In this document: positions 47,497-58,300 of the stretch, in pieces
Layout: every line of letters starts with the position of its first letter
Position numbering within the stretch: position 1 is the first letter of the stretch
Origin: Bryobacteraceae bacterium
GTDB lineage: Bacteria; Acidobacteriota; Terriglobia; Bryobacterales; Bryobacteraceae
Direction: 5' to 3'
Assembly: GCA_025056865.1 (NCBI GenBank)
Contig: JANWVO010000054.1
Coordinates: forward strand, 1 to 64,000
DNA length: 64,000 nt
The notes under the pieces: generated by a model
What the model saw: only the letters and a program-made list of their open reading frames with translations
Databases searched by the model: none
Told to the model about the DNA's origin: nothing
Translations under genes and position numbers: made by a program

Positions 47497-47524
47497 TTGA
47501 TTTCGCCGGCGTCCATGTTAGGCT
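47497..47524 (+). promoter_or_regulatory. nrfHA promoter
   Basis: TTGATT (47497-47502), 16 bp, TAGGCT (47519-47524). ATG of nrfH is 9 nt downstream at 47533, so a leader of only 1-3 nt is predicted. The -35 touches the CRP-type operator. Confidence 0.5.
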
Positions 47525-47532
47525 TTCCGTGA

Positions 47533-47988
47533 ATGAAAGAGAAGGGTTCCGTGGCGCTGTATGCCATTGCCGCTCCGGTGGGCGTGCTGCTGGGGCTGGC
47601 CGTCTTCACGTTCGGTTACGCGCGCGGGCACTCCTACCTGACGGACGACCCGGAAGCGTGTGTCAATTGCCATGTCATGCGCGGCCAGTACGAAGGCTGG
47701 CTGCGTTCCAGCCACCGCTCTGCGGCCGTCTGCAACGACTGCCACACGCCGCCCGGTTTCGTCCCGAAGTACTTCACGAAGGCATTGAACGGCTTCCACC
47801 ATTCGCTCGCATTCACGCTCGGCAATTTCCCGGACGAAATCCGCATCACCGGACGCAATGCGCGCGTCACGGATGAGGCCTGCCTCAAGTGCCACGAGGA
47901 AATCACGTCAGCCATGCGCATGGCCCGTCATGGACGGCAGGACATCACTTGCGTAACCTGCCACCGCAACGCCGGCCATGCTCACTGA
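47533..47988 (+). CDS. nrfH: NrfH-type tetrahaem quinol dehydrogenase
   Basis: 151 residues of the NapC/NirT/NrfH family. One N-terminal membrane anchor (VALYAIAAPVGVLLGLAVFT). Four haem sites: CVNCH followed by V-M (Met ligand position of NrfH haem 1), CNDCH, CLKCH and CVTCH. The His-rich loop FTKALNGFHHSLAF is the quinol-site region of the family. It takes electrons from menaquinol and passes them to NrfA, encoded 26 bp downstream. There is no ribosome site before the ATG. Confidence 0.95.
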   Translation: MKEKGSVALYAIAAPVGVLLGLAVFTFGYARGHSYLTDDPEACVNCHVMRGQYEGWLRSSHRSAAVCNDCHTPPGFVPKYFTKALNGFHHSLAFTLGNFPDEIRITGRNARVTDEACLKCHEEITSAMRMARHGRQDITCVTCHRNAGHAH

Positions 47989-48014
47989 CCGGATCGAATG
48001 AGGACTGAGACACC

Positions 48015-49430
<1,416 letters not shown>

Positions 49431-49442
49431 CAGGAGCGCCGC

Positions 49443-49448
49443 TATTCT
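49443..49448 (+). promoter_or_regulatory. -10 element of fmt, leaderless arrangement
   Basis: TATTCT is followed after exactly 6 nt by the fmt GTG at 49455, so the start codon would be at or next to the transcription start. No -35 is recognisable. Confidence 0.4.
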
Positions 49449-49454
49449 GGAAGG

Positions 49455-50390
49455 GTGAAGCTCGTCTTTCTGGGGACGCCCGAATTCGCCGTGCCCTCGC
49501 TGGAAGCGCTCGTCGGCGCGGGGCATGAAGTGGCTGCCGTTTATACGCAGCCGGACCGTCCCGCCGGGAGGAAGCAGGAGCTGAAGCCGCCGCCGGTGAA
49601 AGAAGCCGCGTTGCGCCTCGGGCTGGAGGTGCGGCAGCCGGAGCGAATCCGCCATTGCACCGGGGAACTGGCGGCGCTCCGCCCGGATGCGATGGCCGTG
49701 GTCGGCTACGGGCAGATCATTCCGCAGGACATCATTGACATCCCTCCCCTCGGCATCCTTAATGTCCATGCGTCGCTGCTGCCGAAATACCGCGGCGCGG
49801 CGCCCATCCAGTGGGCCATCGCCAACGGGGAGAAGGTCACCGGCATCACCATCATGCGCATCGATGCGGGACTCGATACCGGCGACATCGTCTTGCAGGA
49901 AGCCACGGAGATCGGTCCCGAGGAGACCGCGCCCGAACTGGCCGCGCGGCTGGCCCCTATGGGCGCGCGGCTGCTGGTGCGCGCGCTGGAAGGCCTTGCG
50001 AGCGGCGCGCTGAAGCCCGTGCCGCAGGATCACGCGCAGGCGACGCTTGCGCCCATTCTCAGGAAAGAAGACGGGCTGGTGGATTTCCGCTGGCCCGCAG
50101 CGAAGATCGCCAATCGCGCGCGCGGCTTTCAGCCGTGGCCGGGCGCCTGGACCTGGTGGCGCGGCCAGCGCCTGTACCTGTGGCGTTGCCGGCCTGCGGA
50201 AGTGGAATCCCCTGCCGTGCCAGGCCGCATGTTTTCTCACGCCCGCCGGCTTTATGTGGCCTGCGGCGATGGCACCGTGCTTGAGGTGCTCGAGTTGCAG
50301 CCCGAAGGCAAGCGGCGGATGGATGCCGCTGCATTTCTGAACGGACACCGCATCAGCGAAACCGAAATTCTGGGAGAAAATCAGCCGTGA
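49455..50390 (+). CDS. fmt: methionyl-tRNA formyltransferase
   Basis: Formylates initiator Met-tRNA. 311 residues: LVFLGTPEFAVPSLEAL at the N-terminus, catalytic Asn-His-Asp region in LNVHASLLPKYRGAAPIQWAI and MRIDAGLDTGDI, and a C-terminal OB-fold (GFQPWPGAWTWW). GTG start with no spaced ribosome site. The stop overlaps argJ by 4 bp. No peptide deformylase gene (def), its common partner, is adjacent; argJ follows instead. Confidence 0.97.
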   Translation: MKLVFLGTPEFAVPSLEALVGAGHEVAAVYTQPDRPAGRKQELKPPPVKEAALRLGLEVRQPERIRHCTGELAALRPDAMAVVGYGQIIPQDIIDIPPLGILNVHASLLPKYRGAAPIQWAIANGEKVTGITIMRIDAGLDTGDIVLQEATEIGPEETAPELAARLAPMGARLLVRALEGLASGALKPVPQDHAQATLAPILRKEDGLVDFRWPAAKIANRARGFQPWPGAWTWWRGQRLYLWRCRPAEVESPAVPGRMFSHARRLYVACGDGTVLEVLELQPEGKRRMDAAAFLNGHRISETEILGENQP

Positions 50391-51544
50391 ATCTGCCTCT
50401 GGGTTTCCGTTATTCCGCCGTTTATGCGGGAATCCGCAAGGTGCGGAAGCCGGATCTGGCGCTGATTGTTTCCGACGGGCCCGCGCAGGCGGCCGCCGTC
50501 TTCACGACGAACCGCGTGCAGGCCGCGCCGGTTGTGGTGGCCAGGCGGCATCTGGAAGAAACAGGCGGCGTGGCCCGGGCCGCGCTCGTCAACGCAGGCA
50601 ACGCCAATTGCGCCACGCGGACCGGCGAGCGTGTGGCCCTTCAGACCACGAAGGCCGCGGCGCGCCGGCTCGGCTGCCGTCCCGCGGAAGTTCTGCCTGC
50701 GTCCACCGGCGTCATCGGCGTGGAGCTCGACGCGCGCCTTATCGTAAACGCCCTGCCGGAACTTGCAGCCGGCCTTGCCCCGGACCGTTTCCTGGACGCC
50801 GCGGATGCCATCCTGACGACGGATCTGGTGCGCAAGACAGCGTTTGCCGAAGTGGGCGGCGTGCGCCTTGCGGGCATGACCAAAGGCTCCGGTATGATCC
50901 ATCCCAACATGGCCACGACGCTCGGCTTCGTCGTCACGGATGCGGCAGTCCCCGCGCGGCAGCTCCGCGCCCATCTGCGGGCCGCCGTCGAGCGCAGCTA
51001 CAACCGCCTCAGCGTCGACGGCGACATGTCCACCAACGACATGCTGCTCGTCATGGCCAACGGCGCCAGTGGGAAGCGCGTATCGCGCGAGGCTTTCCAG
51101 AAGGCGCTCGATGAGGTCTGCCAGTCGCTGGCGAAACAGATTGCCCGCGACGGGGAAGGCGCGAAGAAATTCGTCGAGATCCGCGTGGACGGCGCTGCAA
51201 GCGAACGCGCCGCAGCGCAGATCGCCCGCTGCATCGCCAACTCGCCGCTGGTCAAGACCGCCATCGCCGGCAGCGACCCCAACTGGGGCCGCATTCTTGC
51301 CGCCGCAGGATATTCGGGCGTCTCCTTTGACCCGTCGCACGTCGATATCTTCCTTCAGGGCGTCCGTGTGTGCCGCAACGGCCTGGCCGCGCCCTTCGAC
51401 GAGAGCGGGCTGAAACAGGCCCTGGACCGCAATGAGGTCGAGATCCATTTCGTCGTCCGCGGCGGGGGAACGGGAAGCGCCGTCTTCTGGACCTGCGACC
51501 TCACCCACGGCTACATCGATATCAATGCCAGCTACCGGACCTGA
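50387..51544 (+). CDS. argJ: ornithine acetyltransferase / N-acetylglutamate synthase
   Basis: Arginine synthesis, recycling the acetyl group from N-acetylornithine to glutamate. 385 residues. Autocleavage site Ala-Thr in GMIHPNMATTLGFV, with the new N-terminal Thr as nucleophile. GSDPNWGRILAAAGYSG and DLTHGYIDINASYRT are the family ends. Whether it also uses acetyl-CoA (bifunctional form) cannot be told from sequence. GTG start overlaps fmt as GTGA. Confidence 0.96.
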   Translation: MNLPLGFRYSAVYAGIRKVRKPDLALIVSDGPAQAAAVFTTNRVQAAPVVVARRHLEETGGVARAALVNAGNANCATRTGERVALQTTKAAARRLGCRPAEVLPASTGVIGVELDARLIVNALPELAAGLAPDRFLDAADAILTTDLVRKTAFAEVGGVRLAGMTKGSGMIHPNMATTLGFVVTDAAVPARQLRAHLRAAVERSYNRLSVDGDMSTNDMLLVMANGASGKRVSREAFQKALDEVCQSLAKQIARDGEGAKKFVEIRVDGAASERAAAQIARCIANSPLVKTAIAGSDPNWGRILAAAGYSGVSFDPSHVDIFLQGVRVCRNGLAAPFDESGLKQALDRNEVEIHFVVRGGGTGSAVFWTCDLTHGYIDINASYRT

Positions 51545-51582
51545 GCGGGGCCCGGTTCCAGTAGTACCCCTACCAGAACAGC

Positions 51583-51611
51583 TTTCGGTCCGCCCTGCGT
51601 CAGCCTACACT
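51583..51611 (+). promoter_or_regulatory. promoter of the 51659 hydrolase
   Basis: TTTCGG (51583-51588), 17 bp, TACACT (51606-51611). The gene has a strong ribosome site, AAAGGAGG, so this is a conventional leadered unit. Confidence 0.55.
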
Positions 51612-51658
51612 CGGGGAACGCGAGCGCGCCCCAGGCGCTCCGCAACAAAGGAGGAATC

Positions 51659-52804
51659 ATGCGCAAACTTTGGGTTCGTTTTGCGATCCTCGGGATCGCA
51701 ACGGCACTCGTGTCCTCCACCGGGCAGGCCGCGAATTGCCTGTGGAACACGACTGCGGGCGGCGCGCGTTACGTCGTCTGCATGCCGGACGACCCGGCGC
51801 GGTGGAATGGCGGCCTCATCCTGTTCGCCCACGGCTACATCCCCGTGGGAGCTCCGCAGAACGCATGGCAGGCCCAACTGAAGCTCCCCGGCGGACCGTC
51901 CCTGCCGGAACTGATCACGCAATACGGCTTCGGCTTTGCAGCATCCAGCTTCTCGGAGGATGGCCTGGCCGTGCTCAAAGGCGTGGAAGACACCATGGCG
52001 CTGCCAGGCCTCTTCGAGGCCGCATTCTCGAAATCACCCCGGCGTGTCTTTGTCAGCGGCGTTTCCGAAGGCGGCCTGGTTGCCGCCAAGGCGCTGGAGC
52101 AGTATCCGGAGAAGCTGAATGGCGGCCTCGCCGCCTGCGCTCCCATCGGGGATTTCCGCAGGCAGATCGACTACTTCGGCGATGCAAGGGCTCTGTTCGA
52201 CTACTTTTTCCCAGGCGTGCTGGGCGACCGGTGGACCCAGAGCAACATCGCCATTCCTCCCGCCCTGATGCTGGGCTGGGAGAGCACTTACGCGCCCGCC
52301 ACGGCGGGAGCGCTCCAGGCCAGCCCGCTGAAGTCGGCTCAGCTCCTGTCCACGGGCAACATCTCCGTGGGATTGAATCCGGCCAACGCGGGCGAGGCCA
52401 TTCTCTCCGCACTCTGGTACAACGTGTTCGCCACCAACGACGCGATGGCAAAGCTGGGCGGGAATCCTTACGAGAACCGGTCCCGATGGTACTCGGGTTC
52501 GCTGAATGACTTCCTGCTCAACCTCCGCGTGACGCGCTTCACGGCGGATGCCGCCGCTCTGAATGCGCTGAAGGCCTACCAGACGACGGGCAATCTGAAG
52601 CGGCCGTTGGTCACGCTTCACACGGTGTGGGATCCGGTGGTGCCCGCATGGCAGGAGTCGCTGTATGCGCAGAAGGCGGCGCAGGCGGGCAAATCAACGC
52701 TGCTGGTGCGCTACCCGGTGCTGCGCTTCGGCCACTGCGCGTTCAATGAGGGCGAGGTGCTCATCGCTTTCCTGACGATGGTGATGCACCCTTACGCGAA
52801 CTGA
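51659..52804 (+). CDS. exported alpha/beta-hydrolase
   Basis: 381 residues with a cleavable signal peptide (FAILGIATALVSSTGQAAN). Nucleophile Ser in the elbow VSGVSEGGLVAAKAL, candidate Asp in TVWDPVVPAW, candidate His in RFGHCAFNEGE. HGYIPVG near residue 60 supplies the oxyanion region. The order and spacing are those of a large alpha/beta-hydrolase with a helical cap (about 170-280). An esterase or peptidase role is likely but the substrate is unknown. ATG follows AAAGGAGGAATC. Confidence 0.85.
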   Translation: MRKLWVRFAILGIATALVSSTGQAANCLWNTTAGGARYVVCMPDDPARWNGGLILFAHGYIPVGAPQNAWQAQLKLPGGPSLPELITQYGFGFAASSFSEDGLAVLKGVEDTMALPGLFEAAFSKSPRRVFVSGVSEGGLVAAKALEQYPEKLNGGLAACAPIGDFRRQIDYFGDARALFDYFFPGVLGDRWTQSNIAIPPALMLGWESTYAPATAGALQASPLKSAQLLSTGNISVGLNPANAGEAILSALWYNVFATNDAMAKLGGNPYENRSRWYSGSLNDFLLNLRVTRFTADAAALNALKAYQTTGNLKRPLVTLHTVWDPVVPAWQESLYAQKAAQAGKSTLLVRYPVLRFGHCAFNEGEVLIAFLTMVMHPYAN

Positions 52805-52918
52805 CCCCGCCACAGCCGCGCCGCGGCGGCAGCCGACGTCTGCGGGGATGCGGTCCGCGCTGTTGCATTGCTGGCTGATGGGACTCTGGCGCGCCGGCGA
52901 CGCGCGCCTTCTGGGAGC

Positions 52919-53049
52919 GCTTCCGCCCGCGCTGCCCGCCGTTCTGCTTCCGTGTAGCGGCGGCTCCGTGCGCAGCACGGGCGGAGCCCCTCAATACCAA
53001 TTGTTTCATCAGCTAGGGCAGGCGGCTCCATGCGCAGCGCGGGCGGAGC
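52919..53049. repeat. hairpin-forming repeat pair plus inverted partial copy
   Basis: Two direct copies of 29 bp lie at 52959-52987 and 53021-53049 with two mismatches. Each can fold: GCTCCG...CGGAGC, and in copy one CCGTGC-GCA-GCACGG. At 52919-52935 the sequence GCTTCCGCCCGCGCTGC is a partial copy in reverse orientation. The 247-bp gap between the converging genes (52805-53051) contains nothing else recognisable. These look like REP-type palindromes or a bidirectional terminator zone. Confidence 0.6.
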
Positions 53050-53051
53050 AG

Positions 53052-53573
53052 CTATTTGCGGTCCGAATGCAGGAACTCGACGGTCACGCCGAGCTGCTTC
53101 TCGCTCTCGATGTAGACATAGTCGCCATTGTCGCGGTCGTAACGGCCGCGGTGCAGCACCGGCATGCCCATGCGGGCGGCTCGGGCGATGGCTTCATCCA
53201 GATTCTCCACCTGGAAGCCCAGGTGCTGGACGCCTTCGCCGTGCTCATCCAGGAACTGCTTCCAGGACGTGTCGCCGCCCACCGGCTCAATGAGTTCCAG
53301 CACTACCTGCCCCAGCCGGAAGAAGGCCAGCTTCGCACGCCCGGACGAGGGCCGGCCTTTGTAGACGACTTTCACCTCCTGACCCGGCCGCGTGGTGGTG
53401 ACTGATGGCACAGGCATGCCCAGCACGGCGGCCCAGCGTTTGGCGGACGCTTCAATATCGCGAGTGACGATCGCCACCTGCACGATCGTCTTCATGCCCG
53501 GGTCGAGCCCGGGCTGTTCCTGCGCCGGCGCCAACAGCGGCAGCAGAATCAGCGGAGCGATGGTTTTCAGCAT
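53052..53573 (-). CDS. exported VOC (glyoxalase/dioxygenase-fold) protein
   Basis: 173 residues. Signal peptide MLKTIAPLILLPLLAPAQ, then one VOC domain of two beta-alpha-beta3 units: VQVAIVTRDIEASAKRWAAV, VVLELIEPVGGDTSW, VQHLGFQVENLDEAI and LGVTVEFLHSD. Three of the four usual metal ligands can be placed (Glu, His, Glu), but the first is Gln instead of His. Secretion of a VOC protein is unusual. Substrate unknown. Confidence 0.82.
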   Translation of the reverse strand: MLKTIAPLILLPLLAPAQEQPGLDPGMKTIVQVAIVTRDIEASAKRWAAVLGMPVPSVTTTRPGQEVKVVYKGRPSSGRAKLAFFRLGQVVLELIEPVGGDTSWKQFLDEHGEGVQHLGFQVENLDEAIARAARMGMPVLHRGRYDRDNGDYVYIESEKQLGVTVEFLHSDRK

Positions 53574-53611
53574 GAATCCTGTCTACCACCGCCGCCGCGC
53601 CGCAGCCAAGC

Positions 53612-54016
53612 CTACATCTTCGAAGTCTTCAGCGCCGGGGCGTACTTCATGTCGCTGCCGAGGATGTGATCAGTGAGCCAGTTCTTCAGGAAACCCATCA
53701 GCTTGATGGAGAAGCCCGCGCGGCTCGAGCCCGCCTCCTGCTTCAGCTTTTCCACCTGCTCCACCATCGCCCGGTGCGCTCGCTGGTGCGAAGCCAGATC
53801 CGGGTAGCCCGCCTGCCGCATCAGATTCTCCTCATGCGTGAAGTGGTACCGCGTGTAGTTCACCAGCTCGTTCATGATCCGCATCAGATCCTCATGACGG
53901 CCGCCTGCCTTCATCGCATCATGCAACTGATTGATCAATCCGACCAGGCGCTTGTGCTGCTCGTCAATTTCCGCGTGCCCGACGTTGTATTCGGGCTTCC
54001 AGTCGACGAATGCCAT
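53612..54016 (-). CDS. bacteriohemerythrin
   Basis: 134-residue four-helix bundle binding a di-iron centre and oxygen. All ligands are present: His21, His58 and Glu62 (HFTHEE), His77 and His81 (SHQRAH), His117 and Asp122 (HILGSD). No fused domain. It probably stores, delivers or senses oxygen in the cytoplasm. ATG at 54016 follows GGGGAGGA. It is downstream of the Gfo/Idh/MocA gene on the same strand, 56 bp away. Confidence 0.94.
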   Translation of the reverse strand: MAFVDWKPEYNVGHAEIDEQHKRLVGLINQLHDAMKAGGRHEDLMRIMNELVNYTRYHFTHEENLMRQAGYPDLASHQRAHRAMVEQVEKLKQEAGSSRAGFSIKLMGFLKNWLTDHILGSDMKYAPALKTSKM

Positions 54017-54072
54017 GCTGTCCTCCCCTGCCCATATCGGACGGCAGGAGTGAAGTTTGAATGGGACCGCGG

Positions 54073-55344
54073 TCAGGCGAGCTTCCAGGGTTTGCGGTAG
54101 CGCCGGGTGAGAAACCGGTTCGCCTCGCCGTGATTGGTGACGCGCTCGCGGGCGTCGTCCCATTCGAGCCGCGCCCCCAGCCGGAAGGCGAGGTTGGCCA
54201 GCAGCGCGCCCTTGTTCAGGCGGTGCGAGTATTCGAAATTGCAGGTCGTGGCTGTGTTGCGGGACTTGACGGCATCGAGGAACTCGCGGATGTGGCCGGG
54301 CGAGTCGGGGATCGACGGCTCGGGGCGGGGAAAGTCGGGCGCCGGCTTGCCTTTCACCCATACCTCGTGCTTCGAGTAGTTGGTGACGAGCGTCGCCTCC
54401 GTGCCCTCGAAGATGACGCAGCTCCCCATGTGTTCGTAGCCGGGCCGCCCTCGCGGATGCTGCGTCCAGGTGAGCAGCACCGGTCCAGGAAACTCCAGCA
54501 CCGCTTCGAAGACGTCCGGCGTCTCGGCATTGTCCTCGCACAGCCAGCGCCCGCCGGCGGCGCTGACGGCCTTCGGAGCCTTCAGGTCCAGCGCCCAGTA
54601 GGCCACGTCGGCGAAATGGCACCAGAAATCAGAAAAGACACCGCCGGAATAGTCCCAGAAATACCGGAATTTTCCATGCGAACGGTTGGGATTGTAGGGC
54701 CGCTTCGGTGCGGGACCAAGCCACAAATCGTAATCGAGCTCTGGGGGAGGCGGACCGTCCGGCGGCGAGCCGATGGACTTCTCGTTGGAAACCATGCCGC
54801 AGTGGACGCGCACGATCCTCCCCAGCCTGCCGGAGCGGACCAGCTCCACGACGCGGCGGTAATTGGGCAGGTCGTTGTGGATATGGTTGCCCATCTGCGT
54901 GACCCGCGCATGCCGGCGCGCTGCCTCCACCATCCGCCGCCCTTCGCCCACCGAGTACGAGAAGGGCTTTTCGACGAAAACGTCCTTGCCCGCCTCGCAT
55001 GCCAGGATGGCGGGAAGCGCATGCCAGTGGTCGGGCGTGGCGATCATCACCGCGTCGATGTCCCTGCGTTCCAGCAGGCGGCGGAAATCGCCATAAGCCG
55101 CGGGCCTCGCGCCGCGTTCCTTTTCGACAAGGGCAGCCGCCCGCTCCAGATGGTTGCGGTCCACGTCGCAGACGGCGGCCGCCTCCACGTCCGGATGCTC
55201 GAGGAAATGGCGGATCCTGGCCGTGCCCATCCCGCCGCAGCCGATGAAGCCCACGCGGATGCGGTCGCCCGGAGCAGTGCGGCTGCGGGCTGCCGCCAGC
55301 CCGGCGGCGGCCGCGCCGAGGAAGAGCCTTCTGGTGGCGCGCAT
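54073..55344 (-). CDS. Tat-exported Gfo/Idh/MocA oxidoreductase
   Basis: 423 residues. Twin-arginine signal ATRRLFLGAAAAGLAAA, then the Rossmann fold (RVGFIGCGGMGTARIRHF) and the EKPFSYSVGEG motif whose Lys is catalytic. The C-terminal alpha/beta domain has GGVFSDFWCHFADVAYW, with the His of the active site, and the chain ends near RRYRKPWKL. Members of this exported group are abundant in acidobacteria and planctomycetes and act on sugars or sugar alcohols with tightly bound NAD(P). Substrate not known. Confidence 0.9.
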   Translation of the reverse strand: MRATRRLFLGAAAAGLAAARSRTAPGDRIRVGFIGCGGMGTARIRHFLEHPDVEAAAVCDVDRNHLERAAALVEKERGARPAAYGDFRRLLERRDIDAVMIATPDHWHALPAILACEAGKDVFVEKPFSYSVGEGRRMVEAARRHARVTQMGNHIHNDLPNYRRVVELVRSGRLGRIVRVHCGMVSNEKSIGSPPDGPPPPELDYDLWLGPAPKRPYNPNRSHGKFRYFWDYSGGVFSDFWCHFADVAYWALDLKAPKAVSAAGGRWLCEDNAETPDVFEAVLEFPGPVLLTWTQHPRGRPGYEHMGSCVIFEGTEATLVTNYSKHEVWVKGKPAPDFPRPEPSIPDSPGHIREFLDAVKSRNTATTCNFEYSHRLNKGALLANLAFRLGARLEWDDARERVTNHGEANRFLTRRYRKPWKLA

Positions 55345-55352
55345 GGCGCCTA

Positions 55353-58300
55353 TCAGGATACAGGAGTGATCACCAGCAGCAGGTCTTTCGGCTCGACGGT
55401 CTGGCCCACGCTGACGTGGCGCTCGGTCACCTTGCCGCTGATGGGGGCGTAGACGGTGGTCTGCATCTTCATCGCCTCGAGCACCAGCAGCTTGTCGCCC
55501 TGCTTCACCGTCTGGTTCAGCTCGACGGCGATGGATGTGACCGCGCCGGGGATGGGCGCGGCCACATGGCCCTCCTTCGTCGGATCGGCCTTGGGCTGCG
55601 TGCGCACCTCCGCCTTGATGGAGCGGTCCCGCACGGTGATCTCGCGCGGCTGCCCGTTGAGCTCGAAGAACACGGTGCGCGTGCCGTCCGGGTGCGCGTC
55701 GCCGGTGGCGGTGTACTTGATGATCAGCGTCTTGCCCGGCTCGATGTCCACGGTGATCTCTTCGCCGGCTTTCAGGCCGTAGAAGAAAGCAGGCGAGGGC
55801 AGCACGGTGAGGTCGCCGTATGTGGCGCGCGCCTTGTCGAACTTCAGGTAGACGTCCGGGTACATCACATAGCTCAGCACGTCGGTCTCGCTGGGCTTGT
55901 GTCCCGTCTTCTTTTCGATGAGCGTGCGCGTTTCTTCCCAGTCGATGGGCGCGAGCTTGGCTCCCGGCCGGCCCCGCTTCGGCTTGCGGCCCTTGAGGAT
56001 CACGGAAGCGATCTTCGGCGGCCAGCCGCCTTCGGGTTCGCCGAGGGCCCCCTCGAACATCTCCACCACCGAGTTGGGGATGTTCAGCGAGTGGTTGGGG
56101 CCGAGGTTCTCAAACTCGTGCACGGTCATGCCGTGCTGGATGAGAAACAGCGCCATGTCGCCGACCACCTTCGACGACGGCGTGACCTTGACGATATCGC
56201 CGAAGGCGCGGTTCACCTCCGCGTACATGCGGGCGATCTCCGGCCAGCGGTGGCCGAGCCCGAGGCTTTCGGCCTGCTCGCGCAGGTTCGTGTATTGCCC
56301 GCCCGGCATCTCGTGGATGTAGACGTCCGCCGTGCCCGAGCGCGGCGCCGTGTCGAAGGGCGCGTAGTTGGCGCGCACTGTCTCCCAGTAGTCCGAGCAG
56401 GCGTTCAGGGCCTCGAAGTCCAGCCCGGTGGCGCGCTTCGGGTCGTGCTGAAGCGCGGCGACGATCGAGTTCAGGTTCGGCTGCGAGGTCGACCCGCTCA
56501 TCGAAGAGATGGCTGCGTCGGCAATGTCGACGCCCGCTTCCACCGCCTTCAGGATCGATGCTGCGTTCACGCCCGAAGTGTCGTGCGTGTGGAAGTGGAT
56601 CGGGATGGAGATCTCGTCCTTGAGCGCCTTGACCAGCCGGTAGGCGGCATACGGCTTCACCAGGCCTGCCATGTCCTTGATGGCGAGGATGTGGGCGCCC
56701 ATCTTCTCCAGCTCTTTCGCCAGCCGGACGTAATATTGCAACGGATACTTGTCCCGCTTCGGGTCGAGGATGTCGCCCGTGTAGCAGAAGGCCGCCTCGC
56801 AGACGGCGTTCGTGCGCCGCACCGCTTCCATCGCCACCTTCATATTGGGCAGCCAGTTGAGCGAGTCGAAGATGCGGAAGATGTCGATGCCTTCCTGCGC
56901 CGCCACCTCCACGAAGCGCCGCACCGCATTGTCCGGATAGGCCGTGTAGCCGACGGCGTTGGAAGCGCGCAGCAGCATCTGGAAACAGATATTGGGGATC
57001 TCTTTCCTCAGCTTCTGAAGCCGCACCCAAGGATCTTCCAGCAGGAAGCGCATGGCGACGTCGAAAGTGGCGCCGCCCCACATCTCCAGCGAGAACAGCC
57101 CGCTGAGGGAGTGCGCATAGAAGTTGGCGATCTGAAGCATGTCGTAGGTGCGCATGCGCGTCGCCATCAGAGACTGGTGCGCGTCGCGCATCGTCGTGTC
57201 GGTCAGCAGCAGCCGCTTCTGCTGGAGAACCCATTTTGCGAAGCCCTCCGGGCCGAGCTGCTGGAGCAGTTGTCTGGTGCCCGGCGGAGCCGGCGCGGGA
57301 TTGTGAGGCGGCACAGGGGGCTGGCGGAGGACTTCCGGCGGGCGGCGGCGGGCCATCTCCGGATTTCCGTTGACGGCCACCTCGGCCAGATAGGACAGGA
57401 GCCGCGTGGCGCGGTCCTGGCGCGGACGGAAGCGGAACAGCTCCGGATGGGTTTCGAGGAAAGTCGTCGTCGCTTTGCCTGCCTGGAAGTCGGGATGGTT
57501 GACGACATTTTCGAGAAATGGAATGTTCGTCTTGACGCCGCGGATGCGGAATTCGCGCAGCGCGCGGTCCATGCGCTGGCAGGCGACGCGGAAGTCATTG
57601 CCCCATGCGGTGATCTTGACAAGGAGCGAGTCGTAGTACGGCGTAATCACCGCGCCGCCATAGGCCGATGCGCCGTCGAGCCGGATGCCGAAGCCAGCCG
57701 GTGATCGGTAGGTGGTGATGCGGCCGTAGTCGGGCACGAAGTTCTTCGAGGGGTCTTCGGTGGTGATCCGGCATTGCAGCGCCGCGCCGAAGACGCGGAT
57801 CTCCTCCTGAGGCGGAATGGCCATCTCCGGACTGTGGAGAGCCAGGCCCTGCGCCACCTGGATCTGCGCCCGCACGATGTCGATGCCCGTGACCACTTCG
57901 GTGACCGTATGCTCGACCTGGATGCGCGGGTTGACCTCGATGAAGAACCAGTCGCCCGTGTCGGTGTCGACAAGAAACTCCACTGTGCCCGCCGAGAAAT
58001 ATCCGGCGGTGCGGCACAGCCGCAGGGCGGCCTCGCACAGCGCCTCGCGCAGCTTCAGGTCCAGGCTGAAGGCTGGCGCCACTTCGACGATCTTCTGGTG
58101 GCGCCGCTGCACCGAGCAGTCGCGCTCCCAGAGATGCACCAGATTGCCATGCGTGTCGCCCAGCACCTGCACTTCGATGTGCTTGGCGTGGCGGATGTAG
58201 CGTTCCACCAGCAGTTCGCCGTTGCCGAAGGCGGCCAGCGCCTCCTGGCTGGCTTCGTGAAACCGCGCCTCCAGATCCTCGCTGCGGTGGACGATGCGCA

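Noticed and set aside
52919-53049. Possible CRISPR array
   Set aside because: Only two direct copies and one inverted partial copy, with a single 33-bp interval; no cas genes nearby.
52848-53405. Plus-strand frame of 185 codons between the hydrolase and VOC genes
   Set aside because: Most of it is antisense to the VOC gene, and the rest covers the palindromic repeats; no domain or start signal.
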